Origin: Lysobacter sp. M2-1
Lineage (GTDB): Bacteria; Pseudomonadota; Gammaproteobacteria; Xanthomonadales; Xanthomonadaceae
Assembly (NCBI RefSeq): GCF_022662495.1
Contig: NZ_JAKPBU010000001.1
Location: 1,612,001-1,676,000, forward strand
Length of the DNA: 64,000 bases
Direction of reading: 5' to 3'
Of the stretch, positions 33,564-43,007 are shown one piece after another. The notes under the pieces were generated by a model. The model saw only the letters and a list, made by a program, of their open reading frames with translations, searched no databases and had not been told where the DNA came from. Positions within the stretch are counted from its first letter, which is position 1; each line of letters starts with the position of its first letter. A program made the translations under genes and the position numbers.

Positions 33564-35078
33564 ATGCGGGTCGGCGGCAGGGCGGTTCCGGCCCTGCTGT
33601 ATGCCTGCCTGCTGGGTCTGGCATGGGCGCAACAACCCGCCCAAGGCAACGACCCCGAAGCGCAGGTGCTGGCACTGATCGACGCGGGGCGCTTCCGCGA
33701 CGCCGAAAGCGCCATTGCGCAGGCCCAGGCCAGGCCGGGCATCCCCTCCGACCAGCGCGACCGCCTCGGTTTCCAGCGCGAGCGCATGCGCCGGATCCTG
33801 CTCGACTTCACCCTGGACCGGGCCGCGCTCGAGGCCGGCGTACGCAAGCAGATTCCCGACCTGACCGATGCCGAGTTCGGCCGCTGGCTCGCAGCCGGCC
33901 TGTTCGAAGCCAGGACCATCGACGACAGGACGCTGTACTTCAAGCGCGCCCCGTCCAACCTGTTCCGCCTGAGCGCCGAAGCGCTGGGCAGACGCGATCC
34001 GAAGCTGCCGCCGATCACCGACGGACCCATGGAAACGCTCAACCCGCACCAGCGCGCGATCCGCGATGCGGCTTTGGAACAGGGCCGCACCAGCGTGCGT
34101 CCGCTGCGCGTACGCATGACCCAGACATTGACCGTCGACGCCGACGCGGTGCCGGCCGGGGAAACCGTGCGCGCCTGGATTCCGTATCCGCGTGCGATCC
34201 CGGGCCAGCAGCAGGACATCCGTGCCATCGACAGCCAGCCGGCGCAACGCAGCATCGCGCCGGAATCCGCGCTGCAGCGGACCGCGTTCCTGCAGCAGCC
34301 GGCGGTGGCGGGCAAGCCGACCACGTTCTCGGTCAGCTACGAGCTGACCATCTTCGGGCGCCACCACGCCATCGATCAGGACCGGGTGGTGGCCGCCACG
34401 ATCACACCGGATCTGCAGCCCTTCGTGCAGGAGCGCGCGCCGCATGTGGTGTTCACCGATGCGATGCGCGCCTATTCGCGCAAGGTGGTCGGCGGCGAAA
34501 CCAACCCCTACCGCATCGCGCAGAAACTGTTCGCGGCAGTCGACACGATTCCATGGGCCGGCGCGCTGGAATACTCGACCATCGGCAACATCAGCGACTA
34601 CGCCCTGCACGCCGGCCATGCCGACTGCGGCCAGCAGACCCTGCTTCTCATCACGCTGTTGCGGCTCAACGGCATCCCGGCGCGCTGGCAGTCGGGCATG
34701 GTCTTTTCCGACAGCGCCTACGACAACATCCACGACTGGGGCCAGCTCTACCTCTCGCCGTACGGTTGGGTGCCGATGGATGTGACCACCGGTCGCCTGT
34801 CCGCCGACAAGGGCACCGGCGACGACCCGTCGATGGAATGGTTCTACCTGGGTGGCCTGGACAACTGGCGCATCGCCTTCAACGACGACTGGTCGCGCGA
34901 TTTCGTCCCCGCCAAGCGCCACTTCCGCTCCGACACCGTCGACTCGCAGCGCGGCGAAGTCGAGTGGGACGGCGGCAACCTGTACTACGACCAGTGGGAT
35001 TACAGCTTCCAGTGGCGGCTGCTGCCGCTAGACGCAAACGACAAGCGCACGGCCGTAGCCGTGAAAGACAACCAGTAA
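33564..35078 (+). CDS. Exported transglutaminase-fold protein
   Basis: A 504-residue exported protein with a signal peptide (PALLYACLLGLAWAQ). The C-terminal half is a transglutaminase-like cysteine peptidase fold: C355 in HADCGQQTL, H390 in NIHDWGQLY and D406 in PMDVTTG form the catalytic triad. Such proteins cut or crosslink peptide bonds, often in surface or wall substrates. Start ATG 33564 is chosen for its signal peptide. GTGs at 33489 and 33537 would add a non-signal leader. It leads a plus-strand run ahead of two TonB receptors, so it may process material they import. Confidence 0.84.
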   Translation: MRVGGRAVPALLYACLLGLAWAQQPAQGNDPEAQVLALIDAGRFRDAESAIAQAQARPGIPSDQRDRLGFQRERMRRILLDFTLDRAALEAGVRKQIPDLTDAEFGRWLAAGLFEARTIDDRTLYFKRAPSNLFRLSAEALGRRDPKLPPITDGPMETLNPHQRAIRDAALEQGRTSVRPLRVRMTQTLTVDADAVPAGETVRAWIPYPRAIPGQQQDIRAIDSQPAQRSIAPESALQRTAFLQQPAVAGKPTTFSVSYELTIFGRHHAIDQDRVVAATITPDLQPFVQERAPHVVFTDAMRAYSRKVVGGETNPYRIAQKLFAAVDTIPWAGALEYSTIGNISDYALHAGHADCGQQTLLLITLLRLNGIPARWQSGMVFSDSAYDNIHDWGQLYLSPYGWVPMDVTTGRLSADKGTGDDPSMEWFYLGGLDNWRIAFNDDWSRDFVPAKRHFRSDTVDSQRGEVEWDGGNLYYDQWDYSFQWRLLPLDANDKRTAVAVKDNQ

Positions 35079-35097
35079 CGCCAGCGAGGGAAGCAAC

Positions 35098-38000
35098 ATG
35101 AGCAGGTCCGCCAAGCCAGCACGCCGCAACACACGCAAGACCATCCTGAGCCTTGCCACCGGATTGGCCCTTGCGGTGATGGCCGCGCCGCCGCTGCTTG
35201 CGCAGAGCGCAACCGGCGCGATCGCCGGCCGTGCCAGCGCGGGCGACCAGATCACGGTGACCAACGAGGACACCGGTTCGAGTCGAACGGTAACCGTCGG
35301 CGCCGACGGCAGCTATCGCGTGACCCAGCTTCCCATCGGAAATTACAGCCTCCAGGTCACGCGCGCCGGGCAGGCGGTCGGCACTCCGGTCCTGGTTGGC
35401 GTTTCCGTGGGCGGAACCACCAACGTCAATCTCGGCAGCGAGGGCAACATCGCCAACCTGGACACGGTTCAGGTGATCGGTTCTCGCATCGTCAACCGGG
35501 TGGACGTGCACTCCACTGAGTCGGCGACCAATATCACGCGCGAGGAGATCGCGCGTTTGCCGGTGGACCAGAGCCTGAGTTCCGTCGCCCTGCTCGCGCC
35601 GGGCGTGGTTGCATCCGGCGCCACCTTCGGCGGTCTCACCTTCGGTGGCTCGTCGGTGGCGGAGAACGTCGTTTACATCAACGGCCTGAACGTCACCGAC
35701 CCCTACCGGCGGCAGGGCTTTTCAACGGTGCCGTTCGCCTTTTACGAGGAATTCCAAGTCAAGACCGGCGGCTATTCGGCGGAGTTCGGCCGCAGCACTG
35801 GCGGCGTCATCAATGCCGTGACGCGCTCGGGCGGCAACGAGTTCCATGGTGGCATGGAAGTCACGTTCGAACCGGAGGGCTGGGCGTCGTCGAAAGAAGA
35901 TCACTTCCATAGCGACGGCACGCTTGACGAGCGGGATCGAACGAGCCGTGACGAGAATTCGCTGTACAAGGCCAACGTGTGGGCGTCCGGGCCCATCGTG
36001 AAGGACAAGCTGTTTTTCTTCGCGATGTACGAAAAACGCGATGCCGTGAACAGGGACGTCGACACCACCGAGGCCTTCCTTTCCAAGGGCGACAACGACT
36101 TCTGGGGCGCCAAGCTCGACTGGCAGATCAACGATGATCACCTGCTGGAATTGCTGGCTTTCTCCGACAAGGCGGATACGGTCACCACGACGTACGCATA
36201 CGACTGGGACACCGCCACGCGCGGTGACGATACGGGCGAGGCAACTTCCGGCTCGGGTGGCGACAACTGGTCGCTGACCTATACGGGCTATTTCGCCGAC
36301 AACTTCGTCGCCAAGGCAATGTACGGCGTGAACGAGCGCCGCGCCATCGGCAGCAGCCCGTGGGATGCCGATTGCAGCATCGTCACCCGCGCTGGCAGCT
36401 ACACCGAAATCTTCGGCCCGGCGACCCAGCAGGAAGGCTGCCATCCGACCAACAGCAGCATCAACAACCGCTACGACAAGCGCGAGGCGGCACGCCTCGA
36501 TTTCGAGTGGACGCTCGGCGACCATCTGCTGCGCTTCGGCATGGACCAGGAGGTCATGGATTCCGACAGTTCGAGGGTGTACCCCGGCGACGGCGTGAGC
36601 TACCAGGTGATCGGCATCGCCGCAGACGAGGAGGATCGCGAGCTTCCCAACGGGGAAGACGTTCCCGACGGCGTGACGGCCTATGTCGACGCGCGCCGTT
36701 ACATAACCGGCGCTCCCGTGTCGACGAAAGCGCAGGCGATCTACATCGAGGACAACTGGAGCGTCACGCCAAATCTGCTGCTGAGCCTCGGCGTCCGCGC
36801 CGACAAGTTCGAGAATACGCTTGCTTCAGGCGCGACATTCGCGAAGGCCGACTTCAGCGACATGATCTCCCCCCGTCTCGGCTTCAGCTGGGACATGAAG
36901 GGGGACGGCACGACCAAGTTGTTCGGCAACGCAGGCCGTTACTACATCCCGCTGACCAACAAACTCACCGACTACTTTGGCGGTGGGACCACGGATGAGC
37001 ACACGTATTACGTGCTCAATGGCTGGACCGAGGAGATCGACCCGATCACCGGAGCCCCCTACCTCGCCCCGGAACTGGGCACGCAGATCGGTCCTGTCAA
37101 TACCGATGGAAACGCGCCCGCGCCCGACGACGTCCGCACCGCGGTCGCCCGCAACCTGAAGCAGGTCTTCCAGGACGAGTTCATCCTCGGCTTTCAGCAG
37201 GCCATCAATCAGGCATGGTCGTACGGCATCAACGCCACCTACCGCGAGGTGACCCGCGCCGTAGAAGACGCGCGCATCAACCACGTCGAGGGATGTCCCT
37301 GGTATTCCGGCGACTGGCCCATCATCAATCCCGGCGAAACGACAACCCTGTGGTGCCCGGACACCGAAGACTGGGTGACCTTCGACAGCTCCGAGGACGG
37401 ATACGAGGCGCTGGGCAGCGGCTTGGTCATGGGCTACAAGAAGCCCAAGCGCACCTACAAGGCGGTCGAGTTCCAGCTCGACCGCGCGTGGGACGAGAAA
37501 TGGGCCTTCAACGCCAGCTACATCTGGTCCAAGTCCGAGGGCAACATCGAAGGTCCGGTGAACTCGGACGCCGGCTACAACGACACAAACCTGGTGCAGT
37601 TCTACGACCATCCGGCCGTCAACGAGCGTTACGGCGTCCTGTTCAACGACCATCGTCACCAGTTCAAGCTCCGCGGCAGCTACAAGCTCAACGACATGTG
37701 GAGCTTCGGCGCGACCTTTTCCGCAATCTCCGGCGGGCCGATCACCGCGTTCGGCGTGCGCTGGCCCAACGACAACCGCAGCGCCGGCGGCCCCGGCGAG
37801 TTCAGCGGCGGCGGCTCCGGCTGGCTATGCGTGTCCGGTTGTGACTCATGGGAGACGCGCGAAATGGTCTACACGGGTCGTGGTGCGTTCGGCCGGATGC
37901 CATGGGTCAAGGACCTGAGCGCCAACGTGACCTGGACGCTCCCGGTAGAAGGCATCGACCTGAGGGCGCGTTTGTCCGTCTACAACCTGCTCAACAGCCA

Positions 38001-38124
38001 GACGGTCGTCAACGTGCATTCCCGCTACGAAAGTACACCCGGTGCCGAGATGCCGTACTTCGGGCAGGGCACTGTGTGGCAGTCGCCCCGTTACACGCAG
38101 TTGGTCGTGACCTGGAACTTCTGA
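35098..38124 (+). CDS. TonB-dependent receptor, Oar-like, with carboxypeptidase-regulatory-like domain
   Basis: A 1008-residue outer-membrane receptor. A signal peptide (1-36) is followed by a CarboxypepD_reg-like beta-sandwich (about 37-120: GAIAGRASAGDQITVTNE), a plug (VQVIGSRIV, NVVYINGLNVTDPYRRQGF, GGYSAEFGRSTGGVINAVTR) and a large beta-barrel ending in VTWNF with the typical terminal Phe. It uses TonB energy to take up a large substrate. The Oar group is linked to proteins and peptides. It begins 20 nt after the transglutaminase gene (SD GAGGGAAG) and is followed by a second receptor. A hairpin follows its stop. Confidence 0.9.
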   Translation: MSRSAKPARRNTRKTILSLATGLALAVMAAPPLLAQSATGAIAGRASAGDQITVTNEDTGSSRTVTVGADGSYRVTQLPIGNYSLQVTRAGQAVGTPVLVGVSVGGTTNVNLGSEGNIANLDTVQVIGSRIVNRVDVHSTESATNITREEIARLPVDQSLSSVALLAPGVVASGATFGGLTFGGSSVAENVVYINGLNVTDPYRRQGFSTVPFAFYEEFQVKTGGYSAEFGRSTGGVINAVTRSGGNEFHGGMEVTFEPEGWASSKEDHFHSDGTLDERDRTSRDENSLYKANVWASGPIVKDKLFFFAMYEKRDAVNRDVDTTEAFLSKGDNDFWGAKLDWQINDDHLLELLAFSDKADTVTTTYAYDWDTATRGDDTGEATSGSGGDNWSLTYTGYFADNFVAKAMYGVNERRAIGSSPWDADCSIVTRAGSYTEIFGPATQQEGCHPTNSSINNRYDKREAARLDFEWTLGDHLLRFGMDQEVMDSDSSRVYPGDGVSYQVIGIAADEEDRELPNGEDVPDGVTAYVDARRYITGAPVSTKAQAIYIEDNWSVTPNLLLSLGVRADKFENTLASGATFAKADFSDMISPRLGFSWDMKGDGTTKLFGNAGRYYIPLTNKLTDYFGGGTTDEHTYYVLNGWTEEIDPITGAPYLAPELGTQIGPVNTDGNAPAPDDVRTAVARNLKQVFQDEFILGFQQAINQAWSYGINATYREVTRAVEDARINHVEGCPWYSGDWPIINPGETTTLWCPDTEDWVTFDSSEDGYEALGSGLVMGYKKPKRTYKAVEFQLDRAWDEKWAFNASYIWSKSEGNIEGPVNSDAGYNDTNLVQFYDHPAVNERYGVLFNDHRHQFKLRGSYKLNDMWSFGATFSAISGGPITAFGVRWPNDNRSAGGPGEFSGGGSGWLCVSGCDSWETREMVYTGRGAFGRMPWVKDLSANVTWTLPVEGIDLRARLSVYNLLNSQTVVNVHSRYESTPGAEMPYFGQGTVWQSPRYTQLVVTWNF

Positions 38125-38445
38125 TGTTCGCTCGTTGGCGGCCCTCGCGTAGGGCCGCCCTCTGTGCCTGCGCGGGGTTCCAGGATGCAAGGGTGCCGCG
38201 CGAGATGCGATGCAGGTGCCCCACCTGCTGATCTGCGCAACCCGTGCGCAGCGTCGGTTCCCTGGTGCCCTGACCTGATCCAGCAGACCACTCCGACAGT
38301 GCCTTCGGCGGCGTAGGCTCCGCCGACTGGCGTCCGTGCCTGGTTGACGCCCCAGAGTTCGCATGACTCAATGCGGTTAGGGGCAAAGCGGAAGACGCGG
38401 GGGCGGGCCCGTTCACAGCCACAATCGAGCTACGGGGAGGTGGTC
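38125..38445. other. Intergenic region between the two receptors
   Basis: 321 bp without a gene. A perfect 9-bp stem, GGCGGCCCT-CGCGT-AGGGCCGCC (38137-38159), just after the stop could terminate or attenuate. Further on TCGGCGG...CCGCCGA (38303-38325) forms a second, weaker hairpin. The second receptor's ribosome site GGGGAGG ends the region. No operator-like palindrome of AT-rich type is seen. Confidence 0.6.
38137..38159 (+). terminator. Hairpin after the first receptor gene
   Basis: A perfect 9-bp stem with a CGCGT loop starts 13 nt after the stop, but only a weak T-containing tail (CTCTGTG) follows. It may be a partial terminator or mRNA end. Confidence 0.5.
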
Positions 38446-41289
38446 ATGCGAGTGCATCGTCTTGGCAGCGTGCTGTGTACAGGGATACTGGCCGCATCTG
38501 CGGTTCCTGCTGCGGCGCAGTCGGCAGACACCGCGGAGCGGGCCGAAGTCACCACCCTCGACCGGATCGCGGTCACCGGCTCGCGCATCAAGCGCACCGA
38601 GGTGGAAGAGGCGCTGCCGATCACGGTGATCGACAGGGCGCAGATCGATCGCGAGGGCATCACCTCGGCCGAGCAGCTGCTGATGCACCTGAACATCGCC
38701 GGCAACGGCTCGGACAATCTGGCCAGCAATGCCGGCATCGTCCACGAGGAGCAGCGCGGCAACAACGGCGTGTCCGGCGCGAATCTGCGCGGGCAGGGCG
38801 CCGACGCCACGCTGGTGCTGCTCAACGGGCGTCGCGTCGCCACCCACGGCCTGAAGGGACGGGCGGTCGACCTGAATTCGATTCCGTTCGCGGCGATCGA
38901 CCGGGTCGAGGTGCTGCGCGACGGCGCATCGGCGATCTACGGCACCGATGCCATCGGCGGCGTGATCAACTTCATCACCAAACGCGATTTCCAGGGCGGG
39001 CAGGTGTCGGCCTTCGTGGATGCGACCGAAGCCGGCGGCGGCAACATCTACCGCACCAGCCTGCTGCTCGGCGGCGGCGATGTCGAGCAGGACGGCTGGA
39101 ACGCCTTCGGCGCGCTGAGCTTCAAGAAGAACGAGATCCTGCGCGGCACCGACCGCGATTTCTCCAACGCTTTCCAGCCCGAACGCGGGCTGTCGCCGGA
39201 CACGCGCGGCACGCCGTTCGCGACCGTATTCAACCGTTCGTCCGATCCCAACCTGATCGGTGCCGGCCTGACCGATCCCGGCGACGGCGCCACGGTGACA
39301 GCGATCAACCTGCTCGACCTGCCGGGTGGGCCGGGCTGCGAGAGCGGCGGCGAACTGATGGGCCCGTACGACCACCGGCTGTGGGGCCTGGACTCGTCGC
39401 GCTATGCCTGTGCCTGGGACTACCCGGCGGCGGCGGTGATCCAGCAACCGCAGGAGAGCGTCGACTTCATCGGCCGCGCCACGTTCAAGATTGCCGACAA
39501 CCACGAAGCGTATGTCGAGCTCACCGGCTCGCGCGTCGACGTAGAGAAGACCTTCGAGCCCAACCAGATCTCGCCCGGATCCACGTTCGGCCCCGACACC
39601 TGGTATCCGGTCACCGGTCCGGCCTACGACATGATCTACGACGGGCTGGCCGCGTATTTCGGCGCGGACCAGCTCAACTACGGCGAGCGCATCGCCTACC
39701 GCTGGCGCTGCATCGCCTGCGGGCCGCGCAACATCGAAACCGAAACCACGGCCTATCGCCTGCTGGTCGGCTTCCAGGGCACGCTCGGACGCTGGGATTA
39801 CGACGTCGGCCTGGCCCGGGCGTCGAGCAAGTCCGAATCCACGCTCGGCGGTGGCTATCACTACACCGACGGCCTGCAGGCGCTGCTCGGCAGCGGGATG
39901 CTCAACCCGTTCCTGCTGCCAGGCCAGTCGCAGACGGCCGAAGCGATGGCGGCGCTGGAAGCGATCTCCGCCACCGGCGCCAAACTCTACGGCGGCGAGT
40001 CGATCCTGACCCAGTTCGACGCGACCCTGTCCGGCGACATCGGGCTGGAGCTGGCCGGCGGCAGCATCGCGATGGCGGCCGGCATCGATCTGCGCCGCGA
40101 GGAGTTCGAGTTCACCGCCGACGATCCCGATGAGCGGCGCCCGATCTTCAACGCGCCTTTCGATGACAACAACGTGCTGGAGAACGTCAGCCGCGACATC
40201 AAGGCGGTGTTCGCCGAAGTCTACCTGCCGATCTTCGACAGCTTCGACATCACTCTGGCCGGCCGCTACGACCGCTACGACGGGTTTGGCAGCACCACCA
40301 ACCCGAAGGTCTCGTTCAAGTACCAGCCGATCGATTCGCTGCTGTTCCGCGGCGCCTACAGCACCGGCTTCAAGGTGCCCTCGTTCAACCAGCTGTTCAA
40401 CGGGGTCAGCGAGCTGCCGTACACCGGGCTCGATCTCGCCGACCCGGAAACCTGCCCCGGCGCGGTCGCCGATCCCAACGTGCCCGGGTGCGAACTGATC
40501 CAGCCCGACGAGCTGTTCGGCGGCAAGGAGGATCTGGAGCCGGAGGAATCCACCCAGAAGAGCTTCGGCGTGGTGTTCGCGCCGAACGAATCGCTCAACA
40601 TCGCCGTGGACTGGTGGGAGATCGAGCGCGAGAACACGATCCAGGCGGCCAACCGCGACGTGCTGATCGAGTTCTACGACGTGTTCCGGGACAACTGGAT
40701 CCGCGACGCCAGCGGCGAAGTCGTGGCGATCGATCGCCGCTACATCAACTCCGGTGGCAGCCTCAGTCGCGGCGTCGAACTCGACGCCAACCTGTTCGGC
40801 GAGTTATGGGGCGGGCGCTGGCGCATCGGCCTCAACGGCAGCTACATCGACACCTTCAAGACCAAGGCGCTGGAGTCGCTGCCGTACACCGACAACCTGG
40901 TGGGCGAGTACGTGCGCTATTACAACCTGCCGATCAAGTGGAAGCACACGCTGAGCCTGGGTTACGAGTACGGCGACTGGTCGCACAACTTCAGCCAGCT
41001 CTACCGCGGTGGCTACGACGACGAGGAACCTGTCAGCGTGGCCAACGGCAGCTACGTGCCGCCGGATTGGGATCCCGAAGTCGACAGCTACATCACCTAC
41101 AACTACAGCCTCACCTACACCGGATTCGAGCAGCTCAAGCTCGGCTTCGGCGTCAAGAACCTCTTCGACGAGGATCCGCCGTTCACCGCGCACCAGAACG
41201 ACTTCGCCGCCGGCGCCGGTTGGGAAGCCAGGGTGGGCGACCCGCGTGGTCGCTCCTATACCTTCCTGGTGGAGTACAACTTCTTCTGA
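38446..41289 (+). CDS. TonB-dependent receptor
   Basis: A 947-residue outer-membrane receptor with signal peptide (ending PAAAQ) and TonB-box-like start (LDRIAVTGSRIKRTEVEEAL). The plug runs LLNGRRVATHG, EVLRDGASAIYGTDAIGGVI and NFITKRDFQGG, and the barrel ends SYTFLVEYNFF. The plug type with 'GSRIKR' is common in Xanthomonadaceae receptors for peptides, glycans or polyphenols. The ATG 38446 has GGGGAGG before it. A serine hydrolase gene follows 34 nt later with its own good SD. Substrate not known, but the neighbours favour wall peptides. Confidence 0.9.
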   Translation: MRVHRLGSVLCTGILAASAVPAAAQSADTAERAEVTTLDRIAVTGSRIKRTEVEEALPITVIDRAQIDREGITSAEQLLMHLNIAGNGSDNLASNAGIVHEEQRGNNGVSGANLRGQGADATLVLLNGRRVATHGLKGRAVDLNSIPFAAIDRVEVLRDGASAIYGTDAIGGVINFITKRDFQGGQVSAFVDATEAGGGNIYRTSLLLGGGDVEQDGWNAFGALSFKKNEILRGTDRDFSNAFQPERGLSPDTRGTPFATVFNRSSDPNLIGAGLTDPGDGATVTAINLLDLPGGPGCESGGELMGPYDHRLWGLDSSRYACAWDYPAAAVIQQPQESVDFIGRATFKIADNHEAYVELTGSRVDVEKTFEPNQISPGSTFGPDTWYPVTGPAYDMIYDGLAAYFGADQLNYGERIAYRWRCIACGPRNIETETTAYRLLVGFQGTLGRWDYDVGLARASSKSESTLGGGYHYTDGLQALLGSGMLNPFLLPGQSQTAEAMAALEAISATGAKLYGGESILTQFDATLSGDIGLELAGGSIAMAAGIDLRREEFEFTADDPDERRPIFNAPFDDNNVLENVSRDIKAVFAEVYLPIFDSFDITLAGRYDRYDGFGSTTNPKVSFKYQPIDSLLFRGAYSTGFKVPSFNQLFNGVSELPYTGLDLADPETCPGAVADPNVPGCELIQPDELFGGKEDLEPEESTQKSFGVVFAPNESLNIAVDWWEIERENTIQAANRDVLIEFYDVFRDNWIRDASGEVVAIDRRYINSGGSLSRGVELDANLFGELWGGRWRIGLNGSYIDTFKTKALESLPYTDNLVGEYVRYYNLPIKWKHTLSLGYEYGDWSHNFSQLYRGGYDDEEPVSVANGSYVPPDWDPEVDSYITYNYSLTYTGFEQLKLGFGVKNLFDEDPPFTAHQNDFAAGAGWEARVGDPRGRSYTFLVEYNFF

Positions 41290-41323
41290 GCAGGATCGGG
41301 GCAATCATCTGGACAGGAGGCGC

Positions 41324-42889
41324 ATGAGGATCGCTTTCGCGGCAGGATTGGCCGCTTTGCTGATGCATGCCGGTTCGACATCCGCGTCGGATGCGGTCTT
41401 TGACCGTCATGTCGACGAGGCGATCGCGCGCTACGACTTGCCGGGGATCGCGGTCGGCGTCGTACAGGACGGGAAGGTGGTGTACACGCATGCCGCCGGG
41501 GAGTTGGTCACAGGCAGCGGGCGAAAGATCGACAGCGATACCCTGTTCAAGATCGCCTCCAACAGCAAGGCGATGACCGCAGCGCTGCTGGCGCGGCTGG
41601 TCGACCAGGGCAAGCTCAAATGGGACGATCCGGTAGTGAAGTACCTGCCGGACTTCCGCATGCATGACCCCTGGGTGACGCGCGAGATGCAGGTGCGCGA
41701 CCTGTTGATCCACAACAGCGGGCTGGGGGCCGGTGCGGGCGACCTGATGCTCTGGCCAGACCCGAACCTGTTCACGCGCGCGGACGTAATGCACGGGCTG
41801 CGCTATCTGAAACCTGTCTACAGCTTCCGCTCGCGCTACGCCTACGACAACACCTTGTACATCGTCGCCGGCGAAGTCGCGGCCGCGGCGGGCGGTGCGA
41901 CGTATGAGGAACTTGTCCGGCGCGAGCTGTTCGAACCGCTGGGCATGCGCCGCTGCCAGGTCGGCGAATTCAAGCGCGATGCGGTCGGTAATGTCGCACA
42001 GCCGCACGCCAGGCGCGAGGGCAGAAACGTGCCGACCCGCGTGGATGGCGACACCATCCCCAACGTGCCGATGATGGCCGCCGGCGGTATCCGCTGCAGC
42101 CTGGACGACATGCTCACATGGACGACGATGTGGCTGCAGCCGGACAAGGCCGGCCTGATGGACGGCAAGCCCTGGCTGTCGCAGCAGCAGCGTGAGGAAG
42201 TATGGAAGCCGCACACGATCATGCCGCTGAGCAAGCGCATGCGCGAGTGGGACCACAGTCATTATTCGGCTTACGGCTACGGCTGGCGCCTCACCGACGT
42301 CGACGGCACCTGGAAGGTCTCACATACCGGCACCCTCGGCGGCATGTACTCGGCGCTGACCCTGCTGCCGGAAAAGAACGTCGGCTTCGTGATCATGATC
42401 AATGGCGATGCCGACGACGCGCGCACGGTGCTGACCCAGGCGCTGGTCAAGCATTTCACCGCACCGCAGTCGAATCCCGGCGTCGCCGGCTACGCGGCGA
42501 TGCTTGAGGCCGGGCAGCGACAGGCAGCCGTTGCCAGGCCAGTGGCGGACACTTCCGACCGGGTACCGGCAACGGCCGCCGACCTGGCCGGTAAGGCCGG
42601 CGTCTATCGCGATCCCTGGTTCGGCGAGGTTTCGCTCTGCGCGCAAGACAACGGCGTCGCGTTCGCCGCAGCCAAGTCGCCGAAGATGTCCGGCAAGGTC
42701 ATGCGTTCGGGCAAGCGTCTGCTGGTGCAATGGCACGGTCCCGATGCCGAAATCGAGCCCTGGCTCGAGTTCCCCGCCGTCAGCGGCAACGCGTCCGTAG
42801 CCATGCGCATGGCCAAGATCGACCCGGACGGCGATTTCAGCAGCGATTACGAAGACCTGGCGTTCGAACGGATTCGCGACTGTCCGTGA
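41324..42889 (+). CDS. Class-C-type serine hydrolase, exported
   Basis: A 521-residue exported protein of the beta-lactamase class C/DD-peptidase fold. The nucleophile motif SNSK is at 79-82 (S79, K82), the second motif is YDN (in SRYAYDN), and the third is HTG in KVSHTGTLGG. A lipocalin-like C-terminal domain (about 410-521) follows. Relatives are D-aminopeptidases, D,D-peptidases and esterases. It is cotranscribed with the TonB receptor (SD AGGAGG) and may release D-amino acids from the imported peptides. It does not by itself predict beta-lactam resistance. Confidence 0.87.
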   Translation: MRIAFAAGLAALLMHAGSTSASDAVFDRHVDEAIARYDLPGIAVGVVQDGKVVYTHAAGELVTGSGRKIDSDTLFKIASNSKAMTAALLARLVDQGKLKWDDPVVKYLPDFRMHDPWVTREMQVRDLLIHNSGLGAGAGDLMLWPDPNLFTRADVMHGLRYLKPVYSFRSRYAYDNTLYIVAGEVAAAAGGATYEELVRRELFEPLGMRRCQVGEFKRDAVGNVAQPHARREGRNVPTRVDGDTIPNVPMMAAGGIRCSLDDMLTWTTMWLQPDKAGLMDGKPWLSQQQREEVWKPHTIMPLSKRMREWDHSHYSAYGYGWRLTDVDGTWKVSHTGTLGGMYSALTLLPEKNVGFVIMINGDADDARTVLTQALVKHFTAPQSNPGVAGYAAMLEAGQRQAAVARPVADTSDRVPATAADLAGKAGVYRDPWFGEVSLCAQDNGVAFAAAKSPKMSGKVMRSGKRLLVQWHGPDAEIEPWLEFPAVSGNASVAMRMAKIDPDGDFSSDYEDLAFERIRDCP

Positions 42890-42925
42890 CGGTCCCTATA
42901 CCGGCCCTGTAAAGCCACATTGCCC

Positions 42926-43003
42926 GTGGGAGCGGCCTTGGCCGCGAATGCTCTTGCGGTCGATCAGCAGGCAAAAGGCGTTCGCGGCCAAGGCCGCTCC
43001 CAC
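42926..43003. repeat. Perfect REP doublet between convergent genes
   Basis: The 23-bp sequence beginning GTGGGAGCGGCCTTGGCCGC at 42926 is repeated as an exact reverse complement at 42981-43003, 32 bp apart. It lies between the convergent serine hydrolase and NlpC/P60 genes, so it could act as a bidirectional terminator or stabilising stem. GTGGGAGCGGCC units are typical Xanthomonadaceae REPs mobilised by RAYT transposases (none in the window). Confidence 0.85.
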
Positions 43004-43007
43004 GCAA

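Noticed and set aside
41324-42889. Beta-lactam resistance gene
   Set aside because: The class C fold is shared with peptidases and esterases. Motifs and neighbours do not single out a beta-lactamase.
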